Origin: an uncultured Thalassolituus sp.
GTDB lineage: Bacteria > Pseudomonadota > Gammaproteobacteria > Pseudomonadales > Oceanobacteraceae
Reading direction: 5' to 3'
Assembly: GCA_913061435.1 (NCBI GenBank)
Contig: CAJXUK010000017.1
Location: forward strand, 1-57,080
Length of the DNA stretch: 57,080 bases
Position numbers and translations under genes: made by a program. The notes below the pieces were generated by a model. It was not told where the DNA came from and did no database searches. It was given only the letters and a program-made list of their open reading frames with translations. Below, piece by piece: positions 27,899 through 37,350 of the stretch (position 1 is the stretch's first letter; each line of letters opens with the position of its first letter).

Positions 27899-28177
27899 AT
27901 GTCTGATGCTTTTGACAACCCGCCGGATTATTCATTTGATGATGCCGAAGACGGTGTCATTGAAATCCCATACCAAAGTTTATCAGCGGTTGCACTTGCC
28001 GGTATCGTTGAAGAATTTGCCAGTCGTGATGGCACCGACTATGGCGAATACGAATACAGCCTTAGCGATAAAGTGACACAAGTCGAAAAGCAATTAAAAG
28101 CAGGGCACCTGACCTTGTTATTTGATCCTGTAAGCGAATCCTGCCAACTGATTAATCGCCGCGATTGGAAAGGGTAA
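27899..28177 (+). CDS. yheU: YheU/UPF0270 family protein
   Basis: A 92-residue small protein with the YheU core: IEIPYQSLSAVALAGIVEEF, then SRDGTDYGEYEYSLSDKV and a C-terminal VEKQLKAGHLTLLFD. The family has a known small fold but no assigned activity. Homologues are often ~75 residues; the ~18 extra N-terminal residues here are acidic. A later start is possible, but no better start codon is seen. Its TAA and the mnmC stop on the other strand are separated by a single base, so the two transcripts must overlap at their 3' ends. Confidence 0.85.
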   Translation: MSDAFDNPPDYSFDDAEDGVIEIPYQSLSAVALAGIVEEFASRDGTDYGEYEYSLSDKVTQVEKQLKAGHLTLLFDPVSESCQLINRRDWKG

Positions 28178-28178
28178 C

Positions 28179-30272
28179 TCAGCGTTTGTTACGCACCATT
28201 TCACGAATATAAAAACGGCCGGGTAATAATGCTTCTGCGTGATCTTTGGCTACCGGGAAGTTCTCACCACAGATATAACTTGCTACTAATTCAGCGCACA
28301 AGGGTGCAGAGGTTAGGCCGCGAGAACCATGGCCAATGTTTAAATAGGCGTTGTTAATAAACTTGGCACTGCGACGAGGATAACGCGCTAAATTTTTACG
28401 AATGGCGGTAAATTCTCGATCAAACTCTTCTTCATTTAATAGCGGCCCAGCCATCGGCAGATAATCTGGAGTGGTGCAGCGAAAACCAGTACGGCCAGGG
28501 TAAGACGTTGCATCCTGTTGTTTAAGAGTGTGGTGCAATTGTTGAAACTCCTCACCAAAATCCTCTAGATATGCAAAATTTTTCTGATGATCTTGCAAGC
28601 GCATCTTAGGTTCGTCATCTTTTATATTGTAGCTAGCACCTAAGCAAAATTTGCCATGGTGTGCTGGCGCAATATAGCCTTTACCACACAACACCGTTTT
28701 AAGATTAAGTTTTGCACTAGGGTCGTATTCGCTCGACGCTAAATACGTTAACTGCCCACGAATCGATTTGGTCGGCAAATAACAATTAGGTAATAACTGC
28801 TGACTTTTATTGGCGCAGGCAATCACCACATGGCTAGCGTTTTTAATGGATACGTCTGCGTTTTGCGCAGCCTTTAACTGCCAGCCATTTTCAGTTTGAG
28901 TAAGTTGTTCAATATTAGCTTGGTGAAACTCAATCAATGGGTGTTGCAGTAATTCTTGGCACAAACGCTGGGGGCTAACCCAACCCGCGTTGGGGAAAAA
29001 CAAACCACCACAAGCCAGCGACACACCACTCACATCACAAGCCTGTTGTTGACTCAAAGCATGCAATAACTCACTAGGGTAATCGGTATTTTCAATAAAC
29101 TTTTGCTGGCGCTTAGCTTCTTTATCGCTGCACGCCAGTTGAATCAACCCGCAATCGTCCCAACCATCGCCGCGCTTTAGTTGTTGTGCTAACCAACGCA
29201 ATGATTGCAAATAACCTTGCACATAAATATTACTGTGAGTGGCTTCACCGGCGGCTAATTTGGCATACATAGCCCCTTGCGGATTACCAGACGCCTCGGT
29301 AGCAATGCCATGAGTATCGTAAACAGTCACTGCCAATCCGCGGCGTGCCAAAGCATACGCGGTACAACAACCGGCAATGCCAGCACCAATAACTGCTATT
29401 TCTTTGATTGCATTAAGAGGGGGCTTTAACCAAGGTTTAGCATCTTCAAATACCGCAGGCAAAGGGCCTTGGCTTTGCACAAACTCGCCATTCATCATTT
29501 CGCGCTTCATGCCGAATCCGGACACTTTTTGTAACTTAAAACCCGCACCTAATAAGCCACGGCGTACATCACCGGCAGCGGTAAAAGTTGCTAAACTGGT
29601 GTTTTTACGACTAAGGCGAGCAACAGAGCGATACAAAACCTCGCTCCACATATCGGGATTTTTAGCCGGTGCAAAACCGTCCAAATACCACGCGTCTACC
29701 GGGCCATTAAGTTGCGGTAGTGCTTGGCTAACATCATCAAAAATCAGGGTTAAAGTAAGATTGTGATGTTTAAATTGCAGACTATGAAAGCCCTTAATTA
29801 AAAGTGGGTATTCAGCAATTAACTGCTCGGCAAGAGGCTGCAACGACGGAAACAATAACAACGCTTGCGCAATTTGATGCTGCTCCAGTGGGAATTTCTC
29901 AATACTAATATAATGCAGATGTTGAGTGTTAGGTTGAGTGTCAGTTAGCTGCACACTTTCGTTAGCAGCATTACTTGTCTCACTTGCTTTAGCTTGATCA
30001 GCGCGAAACTTTTGCCACTCCAACCAAGTTAAAATAAAGTTTAAGCCGGTACCAAAACCGGTTTCAACTAAAGTGAAACTGCCAGAGTGCTTACTCCAGC
30101 GCTGCGGCAAACAACTGGGTTCAATAAACACAAAACGACTCTCATCAATACCGCTGTCGGTATTAAAATAAAAGTCGTCAAAGTCTGCTGATTTTGGCTG
30201 GCCTTGATCATCCCAGCAAATGTCCGCTGGCTCAACACGCACGCCAGCCGGTTGTTTTGTATTGTTACTCAA
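28179..30272 (-). CDS. mnmC: Bifunctional tRNA wobble-uridine enzyme MnmC (MnmC2-MnmC1)
   Basis: It completes mnm5s2U34 in tRNAs for Lys, Glu and Gln. The N-terminal methyltransferase domain (about 1-270; ETGFGTGLNFILTWLEW, later DAWYLDGFAPAKNPDMWS) methylates nm5U with SAM. The C-terminal FAD-dependent oxidase (about 290-690; GAGIAGCCTAYALARRG) removes the carboxymethyl group of cmnm5U. 697 residues is the normal size of the fusion. The cyclophilin gene lies just upstream with 7 bp between them on the same strand, indicating one transcript. The stop is one base from the convergent yheU stop. Confidence 0.95.
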   Translation of the reverse strand: MSNNTKQPAGVRVEPADICWDDQGQPKSADFDDFYFNTDSGIDESRFVFIEPSCLPQRWSKHSGSFTLVETGFGTGLNFILTWLEWQKFRADQAKASETSNAANESVQLTDTQPNTQHLHYISIEKFPLEQHQIAQALLLFPSLQPLAEQLIAEYPLLIKGFHSLQFKHHNLTLTLIFDDVSQALPQLNGPVDAWYLDGFAPAKNPDMWSEVLYRSVARLSRKNTSLATFTAAGDVRRGLLGAGFKLQKVSGFGMKREMMNGEFVQSQGPLPAVFEDAKPWLKPPLNAIKEIAVIGAGIAGCCTAYALARRGLAVTVYDTHGIATEASGNPQGAMYAKLAAGEATHSNIYVQGYLQSLRWLAQQLKRGDGWDDCGLIQLACSDKEAKRQQKFIENTDYPSELLHALSQQQACDVSGVSLACGGLFFPNAGWVSPQRLCQELLQHPLIEFHQANIEQLTQTENGWQLKAAQNADVSIKNASHVVIACANKSQQLLPNCYLPTKSIRGQLTYLASSEYDPSAKLNLKTVLCGKGYIAPAHHGKFCLGASYNIKDDEPKMRLQDHQKNFAYLEDFGEEFQQLHHTLKQQDATSYPGRTGFRCTTPDYLPMAGPLLNEEEFDREFTAIRKNLARYPRRSAKFINNAYLNIGHGSRGLTSAPLCAELVASYICGENFPVAKDHAEALLPGRFYIREMVRNKR

Positions 30273-30279
30273 AAGACCA

Positions 30280-30906
30280 TTACTCAGCGGTTTTTAAACG
30301 TACACTTTTAATTAACACCGGGTTGATCGGAACATCGCGAGCTTTAGTACGAACGCGAGCAATGGCATCAACAACATCCATTCCTTTAGTGACTTTACCA
30401 AAAACTGCATAACCATAATCACGGCCACCGTGATTCAAAAAGTCATTGTCTTTATGGTTAATAAAAAACTGGCTGCTGGCACTGTCCACCACGCTTGTGC
30501 GCGCCATGGCTAAAGTACCGCGGTCATTTTTTAAACCGTTTTTAGCTTCGTTTTTAATTTCGGCACGGGTCTCTTTTTTACGCATATATTTATCAAAACC
30601 ACCACCTTGAACCATAAAGTTATTAATCACACGGTGAAAAACAGTGTCATCGTAAAAACCACTTTCCACATACTGTAAAAAGTTATCAACAGAAATAGGC
30701 GCTTTCTCAGCATTTAACTCAACTTCAATTTTACCCATGCTGGTGTCTATAATTACATCAACAGTACTGGGTGAAGCTGCTAAAGGCTCAATCGGTGTTG
30801 CGGTAACTTCTGCGTTAGTAGCAAAGGAAAATAGCATCATTAAGCTCGCTACTAACTTAAAAGAGTGAGTTAAAAGTAGGCTTAAGAAATGAGTAATTGA
30901 GGGCAT
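30280..30906 (-). CDS. Periplasmic cyclophilin-type peptidyl-prolyl isomerase
   Basis: A 208-residue protein with a signal peptide (about 1-33, cleavage near TNAEV), then a complete cyclophilin domain. [15 protein letters not shown] carries the catalytic Arg and active-site Phe, followed by LAMART and SQFFIN. It resembles PpiA, which catalyses cis-trans isomerisation of X-Pro bonds in exported proteins. The bacterial short-loop form is seen. It is upstream of mnmC by 7 bp, probably co-transcribed although the functions are unrelated. Confidence 0.92.
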   Translation of the reverse strand: MPSITHFLSLLLTHSFKLVASLMMLFSFATNAEVTATPIEPLAASPSTVDVIIDTSMGKIEVELNAEKAPISVDNFLQYVESGFYDDTVFHRVINNFMVQGGGFDKYMRKKETRAEIKNEAKNGLKNDRGTLAMARTSVVDSASSQFFINHKDNDFLNHGGRDYGYAVFGKVTKGMDVVDAIARVRTKARDVPINPVLIKSVRLKTAE

Positions 30907-31192
30907 GGTTTGTCTCTCTATTGTTAGTTTGATGATTAAAGCGAGTTTATAGTAATTTTATGAATGTTGACATTTCTTCGATTCGACATGGTTAAAAGTA
31001 GACACTTTCTAAGTGAAGAAAACGACTAAGCGGTTGTCAATTCAATGTGCTGGATCTAAGTGTAGATTCAATCAGTCACAATCAGTCATTACCTTAGATT
31101 ATTTTTTAATCGCTGCTATTTTTAATTGCTATTATACATGTTTATTACTATTACTTATTTATTATCAATTAATAATGATTCAGGCTAAATGT

Positions 31193-32488
31193 ATGAAATG
31201 GTTTAAAAAAGACGATTCTACAGCAAAATCCGCTCCAGATACTCTGCAGGTGCAAAAGGATTTAGACCTTAACGCAATCAAACAGTGCGTTGCATTTATA
31301 GAATTTGATAACAAAGGAAATATTAATTTTGTAAATGAGTTATTTCTTCAGGCTACTGGCTATATAGAAGCCGAGTTAATTGGTAAGCATCACAGAATAT
31401 TTTGCAATAAATCTTATACCAATAGTAATGAATATAAGCACTTTTGGGACAGTTTAGCGCAAGGAGAGAGCAAAGCCGGTATTTTTGAAAGAAGGTCTAA
31501 AAGCGGAAATGTTTTGTACTTAGATGCCACATACTTTCCGGTGAAAGACCCTTCTGGGCAAATTAATAAAGTCATTAAGATTTGTAATGACGTCACGGCA
31601 AACAAACTCAGATTAGATTTTCAAGATGCTGTCTTTGAAGCCATAGATAATACGAATGCGATTATCAAGTTCTCTCCTGATGGGGTAGTAGTCGATGCTA
31701 ATCCATTATTTCTTTCTGCTATGGGCTACACAAAAGAAGAATTAATTGGAAAACATCACAGTATTTTCTGTTTTCCAGAGTTCTATGAGGAGAATCCTGA
31801 TTTTTGGAAAAAAATCGGTTCAGGTGAATCATATTCAGGGTTATTTGAAAGAAAAAATAAACTTGGTCAGCCTGTTTGGCTAGAAGCTTCATATAACCCA
31901 ATAATAGAAAGTAACGGTACAATAAAACATATAGTTAAGTTTGCAACAAATGTTACAGATAGAATTGTCAAATCTAATACTGCAGCAGATCAAGCAGCAG
32001 CGACTTCGGAACAAAATTCAAAAATTACACTGCAAGCAGCTGGTGATTTGGATGTCGCTATTGAAACAATCGACCTGATTGTTCAAGAAGTTAATAGCGC
32101 AACCTCGGTAAGTAAGCAGCTTAATGAGCAATCAAATTCAATAAAAGACATCGTAGTCACAATTCGTTCGATTGCAGACCAAACCAATCTACTTGCTTTA
32201 AATGCTGCTATTGAAGCTGCTCGCGCTGGCGAGTCTGGGCGTGGTTTTGCTGTTGTGGCCGATGAAGTTAGAACACTGGCAGCAAGAACAAGTGAAGCTA
32301 CCAGCAAAATTGGAAATGTGATTGATAGTAATGCGCAACTCATGGGGCAAATCTATAATCAGATGGGCAAAATACAAACAGCATCCGAAGATGGACAGGC
32401 AAAAATTTCAGATGTTGGACATAACTTAAATGAGGTAAAAAACGGTGTTGATAATATGGCGCAAGTTATATCAACACTAAAGCAATAG
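31193..32488 (+). CDS. Soluble PAS-PAS-methyl-accepting signalling protein, BdlA-like
   Basis: 431 residues from the ATG at 31193. Two PAS domains (about 20-130 and 140-255), each with the FERR/FERK...G...LEA strand pattern and a PAC tail, are followed by an MCP signalling domain with the conserved hairpin tip [37 protein letters not shown]. No membrane helix is present from this start. Domain order and length match Pseudomonas BdlA, which mediates biofilm dispersal. An upstream ATG at 31013 would add 60 residues including a hydrophobic AT-rich stretch; I reject it because AGG at 31182 is a good ribosome site for 31193. The gene looks more AT-rich than its neighbours. Confidence 0.84.
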   Translation: MKWFKKDDSTAKSAPDTLQVQKDLDLNAIKQCVAFIEFDNKGNINFVNELFLQATGYIEAELIGKHHRIFCNKSYTNSNEYKHFWDSLAQGESKAGIFERRSKSGNVLYLDATYFPVKDPSGQINKVIKICNDVTANKLRLDFQDAVFEAIDNTNAIIKFSPDGVVVDANPLFLSAMGYTKEELIGKHHSIFCFPEFYEENPDFWKKIGSGESYSGLFERKNKLGQPVWLEASYNPIIESNGTIKHIVKFATNVTDRIVKSNTAADQAAATSEQNSKITLQAAGDLDVAIETIDLIVQEVNSATSVSKQLNEQSNSIKDIVVTIRSIADQTNLLALNAAIEAARAGESGRGFAVVADEVRTLAARTSEATSKIGNVIDSNAQLMGQIYNQMGKIQTASEDGQAKISDVGHNLNEVKNGVDNMAQVISTLKQ

Positions 32489-32535
32489 TTTGCTTTTGAG
32501 CTTAAATGTGCGGATTACAACGATACCGAAGTGTT

Positions 32536-32579
32536 ATTTGCAACAACGCTCTTATTGAAAATAGAAAGTTGTTGCAAAT
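32536..32579. terminator. 12-bp inverted repeat between convergent genes
   Basis: An exact 12-bp inverted repeat, ATTTGCAACAAC (32536-32547) with GTTGTTGCAAAT (32568-32579), has a 20-nt loop. It lies between the ends of the BdlA-like gene and the TIGR04211 gene. There is no T run on either side, so it may be a 3'-end protecting structure rather than a classical terminator. Confidence 0.45.
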
Positions 32580-32595
32580 GGTTAATAACCGAGGG

Positions 32596-33282
32596 CTATG
32601 ACCAACCACTCGATTTACGACCACCGCGCATTGCAGGAATCGCTAAACCCAACACAATACCAAATACAATTAAGCCGCCACCAATAATCATAAAACTGCG
32701 TTCTTTATCGTCTTGCAGGCGTGCATTTTCAGCGGTAAGTGTTTCTAACTGAATTTCCAGTTCTTGGTTACGTTTGGTGAGTTTAGTATTTTTACTATCT
32801 AACTCAATTGCATTAGCGGATATTTCTTTAATCTCTTTTAACTCTTTTTCTAACTTTTTGTTTTCACGGTTTAAGCTAGAACGGTCTCCGGCTAACGTTG
32901 ACTTTTCATCGGCTAGATCAGCAGCTTGAGACTTCAGCGTATTTAACTCAGCTTGAACACTGCTAAGCTCTCTTTCAGTAAGAATCAACTTTTCTTTAGC
33001 AATGGGTTCGTTTAATAAAAAACGAGTTAATACCCAACCTTCGGTGCCGCGAACGTTTACTTTGGTGTAGTTTTTATCTTCAGATTCTTCTAAATAAACA
33101 AGGTGCTCACCGCTGGGCAAAGACCTTAAAATTCTATATTCATTACCCGGGCCACTGCGCATTTGAATGCGAAGTTGATCGCTAACGTAGCGTTTTTCAA
33201 CCGCTGCAAAACTGGTTGTTGTTACTGTAGAAGTCAGTAAGCCAAAAAGAATAATAGAAATTAACTGTCTCACTAGTGGCAC
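32596..33282 (-). CDS. TIGR04211-type SH3-domain membrane protein
   Basis: A 228-residue protein with a signal peptide (about 1-26) and a bacterial SH3 domain (about 30-95; RYVSDQLRIQMRSGPGNEYRILRSLPSG). A long coiled coil (about 100-190) and a C-terminal membrane helix (about 200-218; IIGGGLIVFGIVLGLAIP) with a basic cytoplasmic tail follow. This order is that of TIGR04211 proteins (E. coli YgiM-like). The SH3 domain probably contacts the cell wall in the periplasm. No catalytic residues are expected. Confidence 0.88.
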   Translation of the reverse strand: MPLVRQLISIILFGLLTSTVTTTSFAAVEKRYVSDQLRIQMRSGPGNEYRILRSLPSGEHLVYLEESEDKNYTKVNVRGTEGWVLTRFLLNEPIAKEKLILTERELSSVQAELNTLKSQAADLADEKSTLAGDRSSLNRENKKLEKELKEIKEISANAIELDSKNTKLTKRNQELEIQLETLTAENARLQDDKERSFMIIGGGLIVFGIVLGLAIPAMRGGRKSSGWS

Positions 33283-33350
33283 CTTTTGTAGAATAATTTA
33301 TGTTTATAGCAATCTATGAATCGTTTATTGAGCCATTGATTAATTGATTT

Positions 33351-33367
33351 GATTGATTGATTGATTG
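33351..33367. repeat. GATT tetranucleotide microsatellite
   Basis: Four consecutive GATT units, with further degenerate units to the left (33337-33350). It lies in the intergenic gap upstream of the TIGR04211 gene and downstream of yciI, both on the minus strand. Copy-number change here could alter spacing in the TIGR04211 leader. Confidence 0.7.
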
Positions 33368-33389
33368 TTGGTTAAACGTGGCTAAAGCA

Positions 33390-33689
33390 TTAAGGAAGTA
33401 CTTTCTTAAAAGGCTTTACCACCACTTTTTCGTAAACACCGGCTGCCACATAAGGGTCGGCATCGGCCCAAATTTGGGCATCGGTTAAACTGTCAAACTC
33501 GGCAACCACCAAGCTGCCGGTAAAGCCTTCGCTGCCAGGATCTTCGCTATCTATAGCAGGGTGAGGGCCTGCAATTAACAAGCGGCCTTCGTTTTTTAAA
33601 GCGTTTAAACGATCTAAGTGCGCAGGGCGCACCGACAAACGTTTTTCTAAACTGTTGGCCACGTCTTGGCTAATAATGGCGTACCACAT
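33390..33689 (-). CDS. yciI: YciI-family protein
   Basis: A 99-residue ferredoxin-like alpha/beta protein: [10 protein letters not shown] opening, [25 protein letters not shown] with the conserved His and the Asp of the proposed active site, and [20 protein letters not shown]. YciI proteins may act as small hydrolases or lyases; the physiological reaction is unknown. The start is set by GAGG nine bases upstream of the ATG. An upstream ATG would overlap yciB by 32 bp and add an unconserved tail. It follows yciB directly, as in E. coli. Confidence 0.9.
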   Translation of the reverse strand: MWYAIISQDVANSLEKRLSVRPAHLDRLNALKNEGRLLIAGPHPAIDSEDPGSEGFTGSLVVAEFDSLTDAQIWADADPYVAAGVYEKVVVKPFKKVLP

Positions 33690-33690
33690 T

Positions 33691-34326
33691 TTATTGTTCC
33701 TCAGCGTTTTTAGTCGCCTCATCGGCGTCTTCTGGTGTCATGTATCGGTATAAATAAAGAGACTGAGCAATAATAAACAAGACCGTTAAGCCTAGTAGAC
33801 CAAATAACTTAAAATTAACCCAAACATCTTCAGAGAAATTATAAGCAACGTACAAATTAGCGACACCACTAAACACAAAAAATGCGACCCAAGCGTAATT
33901 TAAATTATTCCAAGCATGAGCAGGCAGTTTTAAATTTTGTCCCATCATTCTTTCTAAAATAGTTTTATCACCAATAAAACGACTGCCAAAGAAAGCAGCA
34001 GCAAACAACCAGTTCACCACACTCGGCTTCCACTGAATAAAGGTCTTATCTTGCAAAACCACAGTCGCACCACCCATAAGCACTACTAAAGCAAGGGTAA
34101 CCACATGCATGGTCTCAACCTTACCGGTGGTTAATTTAGAGTATAAAATTTGCAGCATAGTCGCAGGGATTAACACCGCTGTTGCTAAAACAATCGCGGG
34201 CATGTCACTTAACAGCTGGGTTTGATCGGCATTTAAAAATGGGCTTAACAGTTCAACTGTCTCTGGCGCAAATTTATAAACGATGAAAAAAATAACAATG
34301 GGTAAAAAATCAATCAGTAACTTCAT
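33691..34326 (-). CDS. yciB: Inner-membrane protein YciB (septation protein A family)
   Basis: 211 residues with five or six membrane helices, opening [20 protein letters not shown], and the family motif [35 protein letters not shown] (about 103-137). YciB/IspZ is linked to envelope synthesis and septation through cell-elongation and division proteins. The C-terminal ~15 residues are charged ([12 protein letters not shown]). It is directly followed by yciI and divergent from the RNase AM gene, a classic yci-region arrangement. Confidence 0.94.
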   Translation of the reverse strand: MKLLIDFLPIVIFFIVYKFAPETVELLSPFLNADQTQLLSDMPAIVLATAVLIPATMLQILYSKLTTGKVETMHVVTLALVVLMGGATVVLQDKTFIQWKPSVVNWLFAAAFFGSRFIGDKTILERMMGQNLKLPAHAWNNLNYAWVAFFVFSGVANLYVAYNFSEDVWVNFKLFGLLGLTVLFIIAQSLYLYRYMTPEDADEATKNAEEQ

Positions 34327-34355
34327 TTGTGGATCGCTATCCTAGGGCATACAAT
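34327..34355 (+). promoter_or_regulatory. Candidate sigma-70 promoter for the RNase AM gene
   Basis: TTGTGG (34327-34332) and TACAAT (34350-34355) have an exact 17-bp spacer. The RNase AM ATG is 25 bp downstream with a GAGGAA ribosome site. The -35 matches the consensus at three of six positions; the -10 at five of six. Confidence 0.48.
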
Positions 34356-34380
34356 GAGCCGCTATTATTGAGGAATTTTT

Positions 34381-35223
34381 ATGGCTTCGCAAATAGACCT
34401 ACACTGTCACACCACCGCATCCGATGGAGCATTAGCGCCAAAAGCGTTAATTGATCGTGCTTTGGGTCGTAATATTGAAACCTTGGCAATTACCGACCAC
34501 GATACCATGGTCGGTTACCGTGAGGTTAGAGAATACGCAAAAGAACAGGGTTTAAATTTAATACCCGGCATAGAACTGTCTTCACAATGGCGCGGTATAG
34601 GAATACACGTTGTCGGTTTGGGTATGGACCCAGCTCATCCGGTGATCATAGAAGCCGAACGTTCACAAACCGAAGTGCGCAGAGCGCGTGCAAAAACCAT
34701 TGCTACAAAGTTAGAAAAAAAACTGCAAACAGAGATTGATTTTTCTGCCATAGAAGCACTCGCCGGTGGCGAAATAGGGCGTCCACATTTTGCTCAGTAC
34801 CTAGTTGACCAAGGCCTAGTAGCAGATCGACAAACCGCATTTAAAAAATATCTTGGCGCAGGCAAGGTTGGTGACGTTAAATCAGGCTGGCCAGAAATGG
34901 AAACCGTGGTTAAGTGGATCGTAGAAAGTGGCGGCCAAGCCGTGTTGGCACATCCCCTTCATTACAATTTAACCCGCACCAAATTACTCAACTGCATAGC
35001 CGCATTTCAATACGCAGGTGGCAAAGCCATGGAAATTTGCTGTGGATTAATGGATAAAAACCAAGCGGGGCAGTTAAAAAAGATAGCCCAAGACGAAGGA
35101 CTTTACGGCTCTTGTGGCAGCGATTTTCATGGCCCCAACAAGTTTGGTTTAGACCTTGGCGTAATGCCGGTTTTTCCACCCGCTAGCGAAGTGCCTCATG
35201 TTTTAGATGCCATTCGTGCATAA
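34381..35223 (+). CDS. rnm: 5'-3' exoribonuclease RNase AM (PHP domain)
   Basis: A PHP-domain metal-dependent hydrolase of 280 residues (formerly YciV/TrpH). It trims the 5' ends of rRNAs, especially 5S and 23S precursors, and also acts on 3'-phosphoadenosine-type nucleotides. Metal ligands are visible as DLHCHTTASDG (6-16), ITDHDT (about 39-44), PGIELS and the C-terminal GSDFHG. The TTGAGGAA site before the ATG is good. In many gammaproteobacteria it sits next to yciB/yciO and trpS as here. Confidence 0.9.
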   Translation: MASQIDLHCHTTASDGALAPKALIDRALGRNIETLAITDHDTMVGYREVREYAKEQGLNLIPGIELSSQWRGIGIHVVGLGMDPAHPVIIEAERSQTEVRRARAKTIATKLEKKLQTEIDFSAIEALAGGEIGRPHFAQYLVDQGLVADRQTAFKKYLGAGKVGDVKSGWPEMETVVKWIVESGGQAVLAHPLHYNLTRTKLLNCIAAFQYAGGKAMEICCGLMDKNQAGQLKKIAQDEGLYGSCGSDFHGPNKFGLDLGVMPVFPPASEVPHVLDAIRA

Positions 35224-35318
35224 TCGCCAAGATTGCTGTGTAAAATTCGACATAATATAGACATTGTTGGTAGTAATTGTTAAAACAGCCCCCTTTTTTC
35301 CAACTAGGTGGTCAGTTA

Positions 35319-36590
35319 ATGAGCTCTCCCAAAAATGCCTCAAACAATCAAGCCAGCAATGCTGCTAAGGATGCCGATAAATCTGGCATGATGGCTAAAC
35401 TAAACGCATTGGGTTTAGTGCCGCAAATATTACTGGCCATTATTGCCGGTTGTGTGATCGCCTTAGTTGCACCAGAACTCGCACAATCGCTGTCCATCTT
35501 AGGGTAATTTTTTGTATCGGCACTAAAAGCCGTTGCTCCTATTTTAGTCTTTATCTTGGTATTTTCTGCCATCGCCAATCAAAATGTGGGCAGCAACAAC
35601 AGCTTAAAACCCATCGTAGGTTTGTATTTTTTTGGTACATTGATGGCCGCCATGGTCGCCGTTGGTTTAAGTTTCATCTTTCCTAGCACGCTTACCCTAG
35701 ACTTAGCCGGAGCCACCGCTAATCCACCGCAAGGGTTATTAGAAGTACTGCATACCCTGTTATTCAAAATCGTAGTAAACCCAATCGACGCCATCGCCAA
35801 TGGTAACTTTATTGGTATCTTGGCTTGGGGCATTGGACTCGGCTTTGCAATGAAAAACAGCAGCGAAAGCAGCAAGTTGTTTATCTTCGATGCTGCGCAA
35901 GGCATTTCAACCATCGTAAAATGGGTTATTAAACTGGCTCCTCTCGGTATTTTAGGGTTAGTGGCCAACACCGTTGCTACCACCGGATTTTCGACCATTG
36001 GCGAATATGGCCACTTAGTCGGCGTTTTATTAGCGGCCATGTTCATCATTGCCCTAGTTATCAACCCCATTATTGTTTTTGCCTTAACGCGTAAAAACCC
36101 ATACCCATTAGTACTTACCTGTTTACGCGAATCGGGCATCACCGCATTCTTTACCCGCAGTTCAGCGGCGAACATTCCAGTAAACATGGCCCTCTGTGAA
36201 AAACTTGGCTTAGATGAAAAAATCTACTCAATCTCAATTCCGCTAGGTGCCACAGTCAACATGGCCGGTGCCGCCATCACCATCACTGTGTTATCACTTG
36301 CCACAGCCAACACCTTAGGTATTCAAATTGATTTTGGGACTGCATTATTACTCAGTGTTATCGCTTCTATTTCTGCCTGTGGTGCATCCGGTGTGGCAGG
36401 AGGTTCATTGTTGCTGGTGCCTTTAGCCTGTGGTTTATTTGGTATCAGCGACGACATAGCAATGCAGGTAGTCGCCATTGGTTTTGTCATCGGAGTGATT
36501 CAAGATTCAGCCGAAACTGCGCTCAACAGTTCCACCGACGTAGTATTTTCTGCCGCTGCATCACAATATGTTGCAGATAAAACCAATTAA
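35319..36590 (+). pseudogene. sstT: Serine/threonine:Na+ symporter SstT, broken by one in-frame TAA
   Basis: A DAACS-family symporter frame of about 423 codons, similar in length to E. coli SstT (414). The ATG at 35319 has AGGTGG upstream. The reading frame is intact except for TAA at 35505-35507, which falls between SILG and [15 protein letters not shown] where homologues have one polar residue. Both sides are in the same frame, so this is a nonsense change, not a frameshift. Conserved motifs continue afterwards: [67 protein letters not shown]-to-T change from CAA is the simplest origin. Candidate internal restart codons would lose the first two membrane helices. Confidence 0.85.
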
Positions 36591-36628
36591 CTTATATTGT
36601 TATCATTCACTAACTAAAAGGATCAATC

Positions 36629-37252
36629 GTGAGTCAATTCTTTCAGATACACCCAGAAAACCCGCAAGCACGTTTGGTCAAACAGGCTGCTGAAATTATT
36701 CAAAAAGGCGGTTTAGCGGTGTTACCAACAGACTGTGCCTATGTACTGGTATGTCCTGTTGGTGATAAATCGGCGATGGAGCGTATGCGTGCACTGCGTC
36801 AGTTAGATGAAAAACACAACTACACATTGTTGTGTCGCGACTTATCAGAACTGTCTAACTACGCCAAGGTCGATAACGCCACTTATCGTCAGTTAAAGCA
36901 CCATACTCCTGGGGCATTTACCTTTATTTTAAATGCCACCAAAGAAGTGCCAAGACGCTTAATTCAGCCTAAGAAAAAAACCATAGGTATGCGCGTACCC
37001 GACAACGCCATTATGCTGGCAATATTAGAAGAAGTGGGCGGCCCGTTGATGTCCACCTCACTGATAATGCCGGGTGACGACTTGCCTTTATCTGACCCAT
37101 ACGACATTCGCCAAACCCTAGAGCACTCACTCGATTTAGTTATCGACGGAGGCTATTGCGGCCTCGAAGCCACCACGGTAATCGACCTAACCGACGACGA
37201 AGTAGTTCTGCTGCGCCAAGGCGTTGGCGACGCGTCGGCGTTTTTAGAATAA
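36629..37252 (+). CDS. yciO: YciO-type Sua5/TsaC-related protein
   Basis: 207 residues of the YrdC-like fold used by threonylcarbamoyl-AMP synthases. The opening MSQFFQIHPENPQARL and CRDLSELSNYAKVDN follow E. coli YciO closely. The pocket motifs KKKTIGMRVPDN and TSLIMPG are present. YciO is a paralogue of TsaC; its in vivo role in tRNA t6A synthesis is less certain than TsaC's. A GTG start at 36629 has an AAGGATC ribosome site. Confidence 0.93.
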   Translation: MSQFFQIHPENPQARLVKQAAEIIQKGGLAVLPTDCAYVLVCPVGDKSAMERMRALRQLDEKHNYTLLCRDLSELSNYAKVDNATYRQLKHHTPGAFTFILNATKEVPRRLIQPKKKTIGMRVPDNAIMLAILEEVGGPLMSTSLIMPGDDLPLSDPYDIRQTLEHSLDLVIDGGYCGLEATTVIDLTDDEVVLLRQGVGDASAFLE

Positions 37253-37350
37253 GTGGCTTTAAAAAATAAGTTACCCGAATAAGTACATTTAAAAGACTAA
37301 GTTAGGTATTATGGCGGGTTTATTACCGCCGTGTATTAAGTGAGCATTTG

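Noticed and set aside
31013..31192. 60-residue N-terminal extension of the BdlA-like protein
   Set aside because: AT-rich leader with no ribosome site before the first ATG; the ATG at 31193 has a good one and gives the expected BdlA-like length and domain start.
35556..36590. Independent downstream transporter gene starting at a TTG inside sstT
   Set aside because: It is in frame with the upstream part and lacks the first membrane segments; one TAA separates them, so a single interrupted gene is simpler.
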